Source: Tilletia caries (taxonomy: Eukaryota; Basidiomycota; Exobasidiomycetes; Tilletiales; Tilletiaceae). From it: a DNA stretch of 64,000 bases. The notes under the pieces were generated by a model, which was given only the letters and a program-made list of their open reading frames with translations, did not search any database and was not told the DNA's origin. The position numbers and the translations under genes are program-made. Shown here in pieces: positions 43,150 through 54,335 of this stretch; the first letter of the stretch is position 1; each line of letters opens with the position of its first letter. The DNA lies in assembly GCA_032718865.1 (NCBI GenBank), contig JALUTQ010000004.1:1178001-1242000 (forward strand). Direction: 5' to 3'.

Positions 43150-46105
43150 CTACAGATCACCCAACGACAGGTCTGGGTAAGCAAGCGGCCGTCCGTCTTT
43201 GATGTGCTCTGATAGTTTTGCGAGAGACTTGTTCGACAGCTGATTCCGAGCGTGCTCAAGGAGCACCACGGCGACCCGCTCCGCGACCTTCTTCTCCACC
43301 GCGAGCTGCTTGACTTTGTTGATAATGCGCATGCGGCGCTCATAGTGTTTCCGATCCTTGCCGTCAGCTCTCCATGCCGCTCCCCACTGCGCGTCCATCG
43401 CCTCCACCGAAGGACCGCCTCTCAGCCCATCCTTATACTCCCGCCAGCGCTCTGCGCAGGAGCTCAGATCTCGGTCCTGGCTCATCACTGGAGGTGTCGA
43501 CTGGGACTGTGAGGCGGAAGCGGAGGTCGGTGGAGCTGTGGAAGAAGTGGGGAAGGGGGAAGCGCCACGCCGGAGGAGGGAAGTAGCTGCCGCCGGGGGG
43601 AGGGTCCAAGGAGAGGAAGAAGGGCGGAGGGGCCGAAAGAGAGAGCTACGAAGGAGGAGGGATGGAGAGCGACGGAAGGAAGGGGGAAGGAGGGGGTTGA
43701 GAACACTGTCAGCTGTGGCTTGATAGGAGCAATGTAAGACGGGCCGACTCACGTGAATCACTTTCATTGAGAGCAGGACCACTTGAGGCCATAACGAAAC
43801 CAAGCAACCCACGCAGGGTCGCATGCATCTCGCTCATCTGCTTCTGGTGCTGCAGCTGAAGCTCGCGCACCATCTCCACCACTGTACCGAGCCCATGATT
43901 CGCGTCCTCCCTCAGATCCTTCAACCTCTCGTCCACGTGCTGCTGCGTCGCTGCCGAGTGCGCCTGTATCTGTTCTCCGAGGAGAGGGAGAACGGCGCGC
44001 AGCTGATCGTCGCCAGAGGTGTCCGGCGCGTCGAGGGTGCTGAGCAGCTCGGCCTCGTATCGGCAAAACTCGTCGGAGGAGAACATTCCGTGCGTCCAAA
44101 GAAAGAGGTGAGGGTACTGCGCCTTGAGTACGACAGCGTCTTGCAGCACCACAGGACGCAGGCGAATGAGAAGGCGGACGAATGCACGTGCAGCAATGTT
44201 GGTTTCGACGCTGCTGCCATCCGCAGCCTGGCCCGTCTCAATGGCGCGCTCCCTGCACCAATGAAAGAACCACAATGACCGGATTAGGACCAGCAGCAAT
44301 AGAGACCCAACAGGAACATGGTTCCGAGTGATGGGAACCAGCGCAACCAACTGCGCAAGGCTCAGTGGCGCAAGCTCCAAGAAGGAGCAAGCAAAGGAGT
44401 CAAGCAATGAAGCAAGGGAGTCCAGGGGAGAAGAAGTCAAGAAGCGGGGAAGAGGGCGGAGCAGGAAAGGCAGGATGCTACTCACCAGGCGTCAGCCTGC
44501 GGGAATATGCGCTCCAGCAGCACCTGGGGCGGCTGGATGTCACGGCGGAGAAAGTAAGAACCGCCGTCTTGATGAAATCCCGCGTGTACTCGCAGAACTG
44601 GTCGGGGAAGTCGTGTGAGGTAACAAGTCTCCATGGTCGTCTGGTTCCATCGGCCAGCTCGACGGACTGCTGCCTCGCTGGCACCTCCAGACTCCGCCAG
44701 CTGCGCACCAGACTTGCGCGCAGCGTGCGTCTTTGCTGTGGTCAGCACTCCGCAGGCCTTGAACGCTGCATCCAGCGCCTTGCTGTGCGTCTGCTCGTCA
44801 ATCGATTCCGTCAAGCTCTTCGGAGCTTTAATGACCTTCAGATCGTACCATTTGGAGGAATGGCTGAGGTTGGGGAAAGGCTCGGCACTATGATGAAATC
44901 TTTGAAATTGCGCAGAGGAAAAGGGAGGTTGACAAGAATCGTCAGAGGCATAAGAAAACGAGGGGGCCTGGAAACATTGAACACAGCAAACTCCATGCTC
45001 ACCTGGAGAACAGATACAGGGCAAGCGCGCCAACTGGACACACAAACGCGTCTTTGTTCCGCAAGAAAGATCCGTATTCCACCCTGCCCGCCTGATTGGT
45101 CTTCCCGTTCGACAGCAAGAGAACCACAGCGAAGCAGTCCGAAGGACCTTCCCCTTCGAGCTGCAGATGATGAACGTCGGCGAGCTCCAGGTTCCTCGCG
45201 TTCGCACCTCGAAGAAGGGCAAAGTGGGAGATCAGAAAGGCCAGACGATCTCGGAAGCCAACCTCGCTGTTGCGTTGAATGAAGTAGTTGCTGACTTGAC
45301 CAAACTGAGCGAGTGTGTAGCCGTCCAAAGCTGTGCCTATGGAATGGTACATTCAAAACAAAACCACGGGGGCAAGCGTGTCAGGACCAGGGATCAAAAA
45401 AGGGAAGAACGAAAGACAGGGAGGAGCACATACCAATCCCGCGATCCACATACTCCCGCTTCTTCCGGTCACGTTCCTCAAGCTTGCGAGTGCACAGGAG
45501 CATGCGAACCGGTCCGGGACGAGGGTGAGGGGCGGAGTTCACGCCGCGGGCTTGTTGTTGCGTGTATAAGTCGATGATGGCCGCAACGTAGAGCCGCACG
45601 GTGCTGTCGGACAGCGTCTTTGGAGTCACATCGTCCTTGTGTGTTGCCTTCTTCTTTGTACGCTTGGGGGCACGATGGAGCACTCTGTCTTCCAAGAACA
45701 AATGTAACTTTTGAGAGGTGACTTGATAGCTACAAGAAGAAAAACAGACAGAGAGGACAATGGCTGGTCAAGTGTCAGATTCCACCATGAGTACCTCACC
45801 GAGCACCGAGCACAACCAACACAGGAACGCTGAGAAGGGAGATTGACTCACCGCGACATCTCATCAAAACCTTTCTCCTCAGCCCATTCCCTCCACTCCT
45901 TCTGCTTTGGCGCGTAGTTGCGAGTGGTGTTGTGCGGGCGGACCTCGTTGGCTCGTACCACTGTCCGCAATATCGATTCGCTCATAGCCACCTCCAACTG
46001 GGCCGAGCTATATGTCCGCTTTGCAGCTGCTGCGCTGGCAGGCACACTGCTTTGGCTGCTGCCGACTGCTGGAGTCGCAGCGGCTGTAGTTGTGTTGGCT
46101 ACCAT
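43150..46105 (-). CDS. Crypton tyrosine recombinase with GCR1_C-like domain, intact, six exons
   Basis: Exons 46105-45852, 45729-45434, 45336-45003, 44899-44486, 44252-43753, 43712-43150; all five GT-AG introns keep phase, giving 786 residues with no stop or shift. The N-terminal part (LEVAMSESI..., NTTRNYAPKQKEWREWA) is a core-binding-like helical region. Catalytic residues: Arg in FALLRGANARNLELADV, HAAR (His-x-x-Arg) in KTHAARKSGAQLAESG, AGRWN, and Tyr in CYLTRLP. The C terminus has a GCR1_C-like DNA-binding block (EYKDGLRGGPSVEAMDAQWG...WR...YERRMRIINKV). Known role: site-specific recombination of a circular intermediate, without terminal inverted repeats. Lies antisense within the catalase intron. 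The only transposition gene in the window with no visible lesion. Confidence 0.88.
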
Positions 46106-46797
46106 CAATCTAGCCTTGATCGCGCTGCCTTTGAACGGAAATGAAGCCTTGAGGACAGAAGGACAAGTGGGAGGGGAGCCTGAAGGAATCTTCCAGATCT
46201 GAAGGCAATATTTCTATACAAGCAGCTGCGATCACGCACTGTAAACCATCTGCGCAGGTATACAATCTCATTAGAAAAACGAGATCGGGAACTCTCAGAT
46301 TCTGTAGCTTCGCTGCGCGAGCCCGAATCACAAGTTGTCACGTGGCTGTGACTCTTGTGACTCACCAGCACACCGACGCATCCACATCACCACACCTCAG
46401 CGCAGCGCACACCACACAATGCGCTGCGCATCAGGGGCACCATGAAAGGTATAAAAGGAGCGCCCTCGCCGCCCTTCTTCCCTTCTGGTCCCCCCAGCTC
46501 TTTCCTCTCACACTCCCAGACAACTAACTTAGCAATCACAGATCATTGCAGAGTTAAAGTCTACTGTGTGAAGTCTGAGTCTCATAAAGTTTCATCAAGT
46601 GATTGAGAGAGCCACTTTCACCCACACACCTGTAGGACCACTGGTATACTGGTTAGTTATCTAAACATAGTAGCATAGGCCAAAGTTCAGCAGCGCGTCA
46701 CTTCTGTCTCTATACAACGAGCGGTACTACGCGTCCGACTGTCCAACACCAATTCTATTGTGTTTGCAACGACCTTATAACTAGGAAATCTTACACA
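46106..46797. other. 5' region of the Crypton gene and end of the catalase intron
   Basis: No gene. A TATAAAAG-like box lies at 46451 on the plus strand. Ends with ACACAG (46797), the likely catalase acceptor. Confidence 0.35.
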
Positions 46798-47340
46798 GCC
46801 CCTCCCAACTCGTTCCCAGCATCGAGCCCTCGGCCGACCCCGTCCTCCAGAGCAAGCTGTTCTCCTACTCCGACACCCACCGCCACCGTCTGGGCGTGAA
46901 CTACCAGCAGATCCCCGTGAACGCGCCTTTGGTGCCCGTGGCCAATTTTCAGCGTGACGGTGCCATGTCCGTCACGGGCAACCAGGGCTCGCGGCCGAAC
47001 TACTAGTCGAACATCTCGCCCCTGCAATACTCGAAGAAGGTCACAGTCAACGCGGCGCACGAGAACTTCGCCTCGGCCTCGATTGAGAACTTCCTCTCGC
47101 AGGTGGACGAGAAGACCCGCGGGCGCTGTGGGAGAAGGTCTTTGATGATGGGCAGAAGGAGCGCTTTATCCATAATGGCTCGGTACATTTGGGAGGGGTA
47201 AAGACGGAGAGCATCAAGAAGACGCAGCTGGGCATTTTGAAGCGGGTTCACCCTGACATTGCCCCAGCGCATTGGGAAGGAGATTGGCATCAGCGCTTAA
47301 AGGATGCTTTCCGTACCACCATTGAACGATCTTCACTACC

Positions 47341-48382
47341 CTTTTTTCTCATGCTTCATGAATTGCGGCCAACCCGGAGCAATCTCGAGACTGCCCCCTC
47401 TCTCTCTCTCCCGCGCTTTCCCTTCCTCTTGCTGTCGCTGCGACTTCTGCTCTCCACAGTTTCTGCCACAGCTTCTCCCGTTTCCTTTCTGGTGCAGATT
47501 GCAGCACACGCGCACGCTTCCCCGACATGCGGACCCTCGCTCCAGCCAAGTGATCTGTGTTTCTCACTCTCTCTCTTCTCCTAGGTCCTATCTATGACGA
47601 ACCAGCAGTCAGTAAACATCCATCCAACCCTTCGTCGTTGTCTTCTTCTCATTCACTCACTCTCTCTCGCTCTGCATCCACAGTACACTCTTGTGTCATT
47701 CCAACCAGTCTCTTTCGTCCTCGCATCGATTGCGACAACAGGGACCCCGATGGCGATACTCCCAGCAGACTTGTATCGATCCGACGACCAAGCCTCCCTC
47801 GCACACGCCCTCGCGCACTCTTCAGCCCCATCAGGGTGAGTGGACCCCAGGCCCCAGGTTACAGCAAGGTACGTAATCATCATCTACCTCTGGGCTACCG
47901 TACGTGTGTACCCTGGTTGCTCAAGCTCTAACCTCTCACCTCTCTCATCTTTGTATCCCCGTACGTCCTCCTTACTTTAGATCCGCACAGCAGCAACATC
48001 AGCGCAAGAGCAACAAGGTCAGAGTGAGTGCTTCATCTTCCGCTCTTGGCCTCTTCTGCGTCTTCTCGCGCTCATCAGCATCATCATCATCATCCACACA
48101 GCATCACAGCAGCAACTCCAAGTCTCCAACTGCGGAAGTACATCAGCAAAGTGAGTGTAACCCTCACTGCTTCGTTCTTCTGCGTGTCGTGTGATCCTCC
48201 CGACTCCCTCCCGCTCATCCTCATGCTTCGTTCTTCGTTCTACCTGGCCGCTGGCTGTGAAGTGAAGTATTGTGTGTGTGCTTGTGTATGTCTCTACCGG
48301 ACATTTACGCTCATTCTCACATCTGCATTCTGCAGCGCTCCCGTCAGATAACCAGTACGTTTTCTCTCACTATTTGCCCTCC
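47341..48382. other. Pyrimidine-rich relic DNA
   Basis: Short plus-strand frames full of Ser/Leu with splice-like CAG sites; CATCATCATCAT run near 48080. No family recognised. Ends at the duplication CCCCACAT. Confidence 0.4.
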
Positions 48383-48390
48383 CCCCACAT

Positions 48391-49188
48391 TAAGGATGGG
48401 CGCGGAGTAAGCCCCGGAGTGGGTTTCCCGGAGTTCCCCGACTAGTCGGGGCCTCACTCCGGGGGAGTACGGAGTACGGAGTGCATTTTCGAGGATTTAC
48501 TCCCGCTGATTGGATTCTGCAGGAGTACGGAGCGCAAGCCTGTCATGTCCCCGGAGTACGGAGTACGGCAAGGCCTGGTGCTAACTTTTCGCCGGAGTAC
48601 GGAGTGACTAGCTCGAATGCCAGACGGAGTGCGGAGTTTCCCCGAAACTCCGGGGCGCTCCGGGGCCTTGCTTTTTTCAAAATCAGGTCGCAATTTTGAA
48701 AATTCAAGTCAGAAATGGGCATATTTTTGCTCTGGTTTTTCAAAAAAAATTTGGCAAAAATTTCTTTTTCAGATTTCTCATTTGGGGTTCATACTGTGTG
48801 TTCTTGAGCTCTACGACCGCCAACGATGATTCTGCCGAACAAAAAAAACATGGATGGAAGAGCGGCAATCAATGTAAGGGTCCACATTTCTCAAGTTCTG
48901 TAGGACCTCTGCGAACTTTCCCCGGAGTACGGAGTTTCGGGGGAGTAGTCGCGCTCCGTCACCCCGGAGTACGGAGTGGACTTTGAAATTTTACTAAATT
49001 TAGCCGGAGTACGGAGCTAGCGCAATGAGATGGGGAGATTTTGTGCGGAGCGCGGAGTGGAGTTGGGACGACTGCCTAAAAATGAGCGGAGTACGGAGCG
49101 CGAAAAAGCATCTCAAAATCAGCCGGAGTCAGCCGGAGTAGGAGCCCCGGAGTACGGAGCACTCCGGGGCCCTCCGCGCCCATCCTTA
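48391..49188. mobile_element. 798-bp hAT-type MITE, CGGAG family, inside hAT-B
   Basis: Perfect 8-bp duplication CCCCACAT (48383-48390 and 49189-49196) and 17-bp inverted ends TAAGGATGGGCGCGGAG. CCGGAGTACGGAG recurs about a dozen times, concentrated near both ends, while the centre (48680-48880) is AT-rich. No coding capacity. End sequence and internal motif match the hAT-B family. Confidence 0.9.
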
Positions 49189-49196
49189 CCCCACAT

Positions 49197-50183
49197 GCAC
49201 ACACACAACGCTTGCACTCACGCCTTTTCCCTCAGCAGGATCCTCGCACACAGCCTCTCTCCGCAACCCAACGCCTCGCACAAGCCCATGTCTCAGAGAC
49301 AGGCTTTCGACAGACCCGCACCAGCTCGCTGTTGTAAATAACCCTTCTCGTGTTCGTGGTTTCCCCTCTCTCTCGCGCATGTACTTCGATGACTATGTTC
49401 TCTCTTTCTTTGTCCCCTGCCACCCAAATCACGCCACCGTGGAAGACCAACGCACTCATCAGCCCTCAAACTCGCCGCTGCAACACGCATCGACTCCGCC
49501 CGCTCCTGCCTCTCACACGTCACACGTCTCCACCTTACCCTCGCATGAAAGCTGGCGCGGGCGGGAAGCGTCGTCGTCGACTTCTCCTCTGATGGATCAT
49601 GGGATGAGTTCGATTGATCTTTCCCACGGGATAGCGTTCCTTCATCTCGGTCAGTGATGCTTGCTCCCTCTCCATTCCTCACTGCAGACAAATCACATAC
49701 GTTCAACACTACATGAGTTGAGGGCTGACTACGGCTTCGATATCTCAGAGCGCATATTCCTGACGTCCCTGTTAATATTTCCAACTCGTCCGGGGTTGAC
49801 TTTTTCTGTTCCCTCCCAACTTCTCGCTGACATCCCAAGAGACGCGCGGAACGCCAGTGAACATCATCACAAATGCTACAATTGACAATTGACAAATGGT
49901 GTGAGATTCAACAACGACTAGGTCACTAAGAGGTAGCAACTCTGAGTCATTCAGCAGCATGGACTCGAGTCGAAATTCCTCAGCAGTATTCGTGGTGTTG
50001 TATGAGCTGGTATTGGATCGGAAAAGAAGCTTTGTGGGAACGTTTTGATGTCGCAGCGGCCAGCGCAAGAACGACTTTGTTGTTGATATTGGCAGAAGTT
50101 GCCATCAAGGTTGAGGAGGAGTATCAGCCGACCGGTGCGGAGAAGTGGCAGACATGGCCGGTGTCGTCGTTTCGATGTCTGAA
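49197..50183. other. Relic DNA 3' of the hAT transposase gene
   Basis: Frames up to 200 codons overlap on opposite strands with no domain. No gene supported. Confidence 0.4.
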
Positions 50184-53100
50184 TCAGCTGAGGCTCATGT
50201 CGGCATCTTCGAACACTGAATCATCGTCGTGCTCGCCGTCTGCATCTCCCACCGAGTCGACTCTCTTCGTACGCTTCGTTGCCCCGTTGGCTTCCTCGGC
50301 TTCCTTCGCTTTGCGCTTGCCGTTGCGGATCCTTTCGCGCTTTTCCTTTCGAACTGCGGCCTCGCTCGACAGAGCATCAGGAAGGAGGGTTTCCGGAACT
50401 GCGCCCTCGGAGAACCACTTGCCGACCGTAACGAGCTGGGAGATCCTCTCTGCCTTGAGACGATAACGGAGCGGAGTCACAGTTCGACCAGCTCTGGAAA
50501 AAAGGCGCTCTACTTCGACCGATGTGGCTGTTGAATAGAAACCAGATGTATGTCAAGTGTCAGCAAAGTGCGAGCTCTGCGTAAAAGAGTACGGTACGAC
50601 TGACCAGGTGTACTGAAAACGTCCAGAGCCATGGAGGTCAGCCCATCATGCTCGTTCCCCTTCTTCCTCTCTGACCACCACCACTGCAGCGGGTCGATCC
50701 GTACGACAGTTCCCTCTTCTCCAACGTGCAGCATAGTTAATCCCGCGAGCCACTCGCAATGGCGTCTCGAGCCGGCGCGTTCTTCTGCCTCTCTTTCGCC
50801 AGTCGCATTAGAGCCTGCTTGGTCTTGTCGAGCTTGTCGAAATCTTTGGTCTGTGAGCCTTCGGCAATGTCTGCCTCCTCGACTCTGATCTCGTAGTGCT
50901 TGACAAAAGTGTCGCGCAACACCTTCTCCGCTTGCTTTTGCCAATCCTTGGGCCACTTGAGCACGTCCATGTAGGCTGCTCGGTAGTTTGGATGCAAAAC
51001 TGTCGTTGATGACGATACAACAAAAAATAGAGGTTAGAATGATAGTGAAGATGATCAAATCACATATATCGCCACAAGCCACGAGAATACTCACGAATGG
51101 CCATGGAATAAACATCAGCTTGCTCGGTAAAGCCATAATACTTGGCATTGACCAGGTGACCGCGGTTTGCAGCCAGTGGTGCATATTATACTATAGTATG
51201 TCACATTTGAAGCATAATGTACTATAGTATATAGTATGTTTTTTTTTTTTTTTGAATTTGAGCCACATACTATCCATAGTATCCAAAAAGTATACACTAT
51301 CTCCTGATAGTATACTATAGTATGCGGCGTAAATTATATGCCAATTGAAGTCTACTATATTCATACTATAGTATATAATGACAATTTCCGGCCAAATTGT
51401 GCCTTAGTATGACACTAAAAGTGTATTATAGAATAGAGCTAGTATGTCTGTATGACATATATAATGCACTAGAAGTATACTATAGCACAGAAATAGTATA
51501 CTTTAGTATACAACAAGCTCTTTGCAATGATCCTAGATACATCCTATTGTGGATGTTTCTAGGATACTCTTTTCATACTACTCTGAAAGTATAACATAGT
51601 ATAAAAAGAGGATACAACCAGTATACTGTTTGAGTACTATAGTACACTTGTATGCTACAGTAGGATAGTTCTAGTATGATTTTCCGCAAGTGAGGCAAAA
51701 CATACTATAGTCATACTATATTACCGCCGCCAAAACCAAATAGTATATAGTATGACAATCGAAAAAATGCCGGCAATTCGGGGCATACTATAGTATATTA
51801 CTTAAATAGCATATACTATTTAGTATATTATCGTAGGATACTATTGATAGTATGTTGCACCACTGGTTGCAGCCTGCTTTCAAACGTACTCCTCGTCCTC
51901 AGAAGCCTGAGCGCTCGCGAAGTACTCGTCCACATCTTCGAAGAGCCCGATCACATCGCCAATGGTGGGTGTGGTGTTTGCCGAGAACTTGAGCGTTGCG
52001 TGAGCTAGAGGGTTCAGCAAGTCAACAAGCTTACGCACGTCGGCTTCGTCGGAGCGCTTGAGCCGCTTGTCCTTTGGCACTGGGGTGTTGGGCAGCTCGG
52101 TGAACGCAATGATGGCTGGCCAAAGACTGAGACTACGCTGGAGCATGTTGACAGTCGAGTCCCACCGGGTCGCGACATCTCGAATGAGGGAATGAGGAGT
52201 TTTGAGTCCCAGTCGTCGGCAGACTCCCTGGAAGGTTGCGCGTTTGGTGGGACTGTAACGCACTGTAATTGCGAGCCACGCAAGCTTCCGAAGTGCCAGG
52301 CCAAACTCTTTGTTTCGCATCTGAAGTTCTTTGTGCTGTCGTGTGGTTTGCTCTTCGTTTTTTTGGTCCTGCAGTACTGCTTCGATGTCGGCATCATCAG
52401 CAGCGACCGCCGTAAGTTCCGGATTGAGAGCCGTCAATATTTCGAAGTCGTCTTCGTCCTCGAGGGCCACCTCCCCGTCCTCGTCGCCTTCAGCTCCTGG
52501 GTCCAGTTCCTTCCCATTGCCCTCATGGTCATCGTCGTCGTAATCTTGCTCCACCTCCACGTCCAAGCTGACATCGGCTGTGCCGTCTTCTTCGGCAGCT
52601 CCGTCGCCGTCTCTCTTACTCCGTCGCGGGTAGAAGCTTTTGAGCACCGCCTTGCTGACAAGATTGAGCACGTGTGCGGTGCATCGAACACGGCAAGACA
52701 TCTCCTTGGTGGAGTCGAAGCGAGGGAGACCGTCCATGTTGGCGAGCAGCCTCATCATTGTGTTGTTCTCTGAGGCATTGTCACTGACCACGTTCCAGAG
52801 TCGACCCGCAATTTTATACTTGTCCAGCACCTTGAAGGTAGCGCTGGCAAGGTGTTGCCCGTCGTGTTGGGTGAGGAAAGGAACCATTTCGAGGAGGCGA
52901 CGCACCGCTTAGCCGGACTGCTGGTAGCAAATTATGAGTTCCAAAAATGCGAACCCATTAGCACTCGTCCAAACATCCACAGCCAAATGAAAGCACCCTT
53001 TGACGTCGTCAAAGTGGCTGGTGAGAATCTTCTGCATACCGCAAAAGACGCGGGTAATGGCTCGAGCGATTGTGAATCGGCCCGGCATCAATTCCTGCTG

Positions 53101-54335
53101 GGCCTTGGGGAGGAAGGCAAGGAAATTTTATCCTCGATGATGGATAGTGGGCGACCTGATTCGGCAACCCAAGCGACCGACATCTGACGGGTGACGCTGA
53201 ACGGGAGGAGTGAGATGGTGTCCGATGCTGCAGTCGGACGCTGCGAAGCGAGCATAGCGGGAATCGTGGTTTGACTGCGTTTGTTCTGCTGCCGGAAGAT
53301 GTGGGTCCGGAGGTTGGAAGTCGAGCTCTCTGAGCAATGCCGGACGACCTCGACGGAGGGAGTGCAGCACAAGCACGGAAACGCAATGACTGCCTTCCCG
53401 GCCTTGTACTTGCTGAGAGTGGGAGGGCCATAGTTCAGGTAGACGGTGCTCGCGGTTTTTCCTGGGCCCGGCTGCCACTCGACTCCCTCTTCAGCCGCTG
53501 CTTTCTGGTCTGCTGCAGTCTTTTGAGCTCGCTTCCACGCGATGGAGGCGGCCTCTACAAGGAACAAAAATTCACACGTGGATGAGGAAACACATCAGCA
53601 AGGAAAATGCAAAAGACATTGAATCACTGATTGACTGATCTCACCGAGTGCCGCAGCTGGGCTGTTGTCCTTTCGCTTGTGAGTCGACGTCGAGGAAGCC
53701 GAAGACTGACTTTCTTCGGCGTCGGTGACGTCAATTGGCACTTCTGCAGTGGTGCCAGGCTGCGAGATATCGGCATCGCTGCCTTGAATCGCGATCGAGC
53801 TGGTGGAATATCGCAAGCGCTGCGAGGAGGGAGGTGGTGGTGGACCCATGGTCGAGCTGGGGCTGGAGAGTATCGAAGCTGCCGGAGAAAAAACACTGGT
53901 AATTTTTGGAGTTGCCAGGGACCCTTTTGACGGAACGCCTTTCGGCTGCGAAATCCTTCGGAGGCTCGAAACCAAGGAGGATCCTCCAGGACGGGAGCCG
54001 ATTGTACCTCCAAGACCGCGACTACTGCCGTTGCTGGATTTCTTGGCGGGGTCCGTCGCATCTGTCGACGAGGCTTGACGAGCGTTGTTCGTCAATTTTT
54101 GGGACGAGGAAAAGGGGGAGATCAGGTCCTCGTCGTCAGACGAGTCGGGATGGTTGGCGCGGTCGTAGGGGCGGGGTCTGGGGCGTGCTGGCTGGGCTGT
54201 GGCGGGGGACTGTGAATCGGTGGACTGCAAGGCAGCGTCTTCTGTGACAAACCCGTTGAGACCCGGAGGCGGTCGACGTTCTTGACTGGGGCGTGTCGCA
54301 TATCGGCGAGTAGAATCTTCCTCTTGCCCAGTCAT
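50184..54335 (-). pseudogene. hAT-B transposase, disabled by stops, frameshift and a MITE
   Basis: Start ATG at 54333-54335 (MTGQEEDSTRRY), Pro/Ser-rich N terminus, intron (about 53652-53555), then a BED-type zinc finger (PCLCC...SNLRTHI). After a frameshift near 53130 come GRFTIARAITRVF and the hAT motif HLAVDVWTSANGFAFLE, interrupted by TAA near 52908 before RRLLEMVPFLTQHDG. The catalytic core with an acidic insert, VATRWDSTVNMLQR and VRKLVDLLNPLAHAT follows, then TGA at 51880-51882 and a MITE (51174-51865). Beyond the MITE: NAKYYGFTEQADVYSMAI, intron, LHPNYRAAYMDVL, IDPLQWWWSERK, intron, and the dimerisation block SVEVERLFSRAGRTVTPLRYRL. Clearly hAT superfamily, once full-length, now non-functional. 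Confidence 0.85.
51174..51865. mobile_element. 692-bp AT-rich hAT MITE inside the hAT-B transposase gene
   Basis: Inverted ends CAGTGGTGCA / TGCACCACTG; 8-bp duplications TTTGCAGC (51166-51173) and GTTGCAGC (51866-51873), one mismatch. Removing it with one duplication restores the phase of the transposase frame. The interior consists of TATACTATAGTATA-type palindromes with a 15-nt T-run at 51240. No coding. Unrelated in sequence to the CGGAG family, so it needs a different transposase. Confidence 0.85.

Larger units (their letters stand above)
40320..47340 (+). pseudogene. Catalase, decayed and split, inside hAT-B
   Basis: Known role: haem enzyme disproportionating hydrogen peroxide. Visible pieces in order: [19 protein letters not shown] (40685), then one frame away [19 protein letters not shown] (40740), [23 protein letters not shown] (40950), [25 protein letters not shown] (41090), [16 protein letters not shown] (41240), [34 protein letters not shown] (41363). 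After a 5.3-kb gap with GTAAGG at about 41469 and ACACAG at 46797 come [33 protein letters not shown] (46805) and EKVFDDGQKERFIHN...GGVKTESIKKTQLGILKRVHPDIA (to about 47280). Damage: a frameshift in the RFSTV region, a deletion after GHTSKF (41205), an in-frame TAG near 47004 and a frameshift near 47115. The N-terminal haem-side region with the active-site His was not found. Dead copy; origin may be host-gene capture. Confidence 0.8.

Noticed and set aside
44365..45282. 305-codon plus-strand frame across the Crypton gene
   Set aside because: Antisense to four phase-consistent recombinase exons with catalytic motifs; no start context or domain of its own.
43150..46105. Starship captain (DUF3435-type tyrosine recombinase) heading a giant cargo element
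   Set aside because: The recombinase ends in a GCR1_C-like domain typical of Cryptons and is internal to a catalase intron; the 15.4-kb unit around it is bounded by hAT TIRs and duplications.
41469..46797. A genuine 5.3-kb host intron
   Set aside because: Other introns here are about 70-150 bp and this one contains a complete antisense Crypton gene, so it is an ordinary intron enlarged by insertion.
48391..49188. Regular CCGGAGTACGGAG repeats resembling a CRISPR-like array (also 14172-14830, 39351-40030, 54730-55430)
   Set aside because: Spacing is irregular, units occur in both orientations and they sit inside elements with TIRs and 8-bp duplications in a eukaryotic genome; subterminal transposase sites explain them better.
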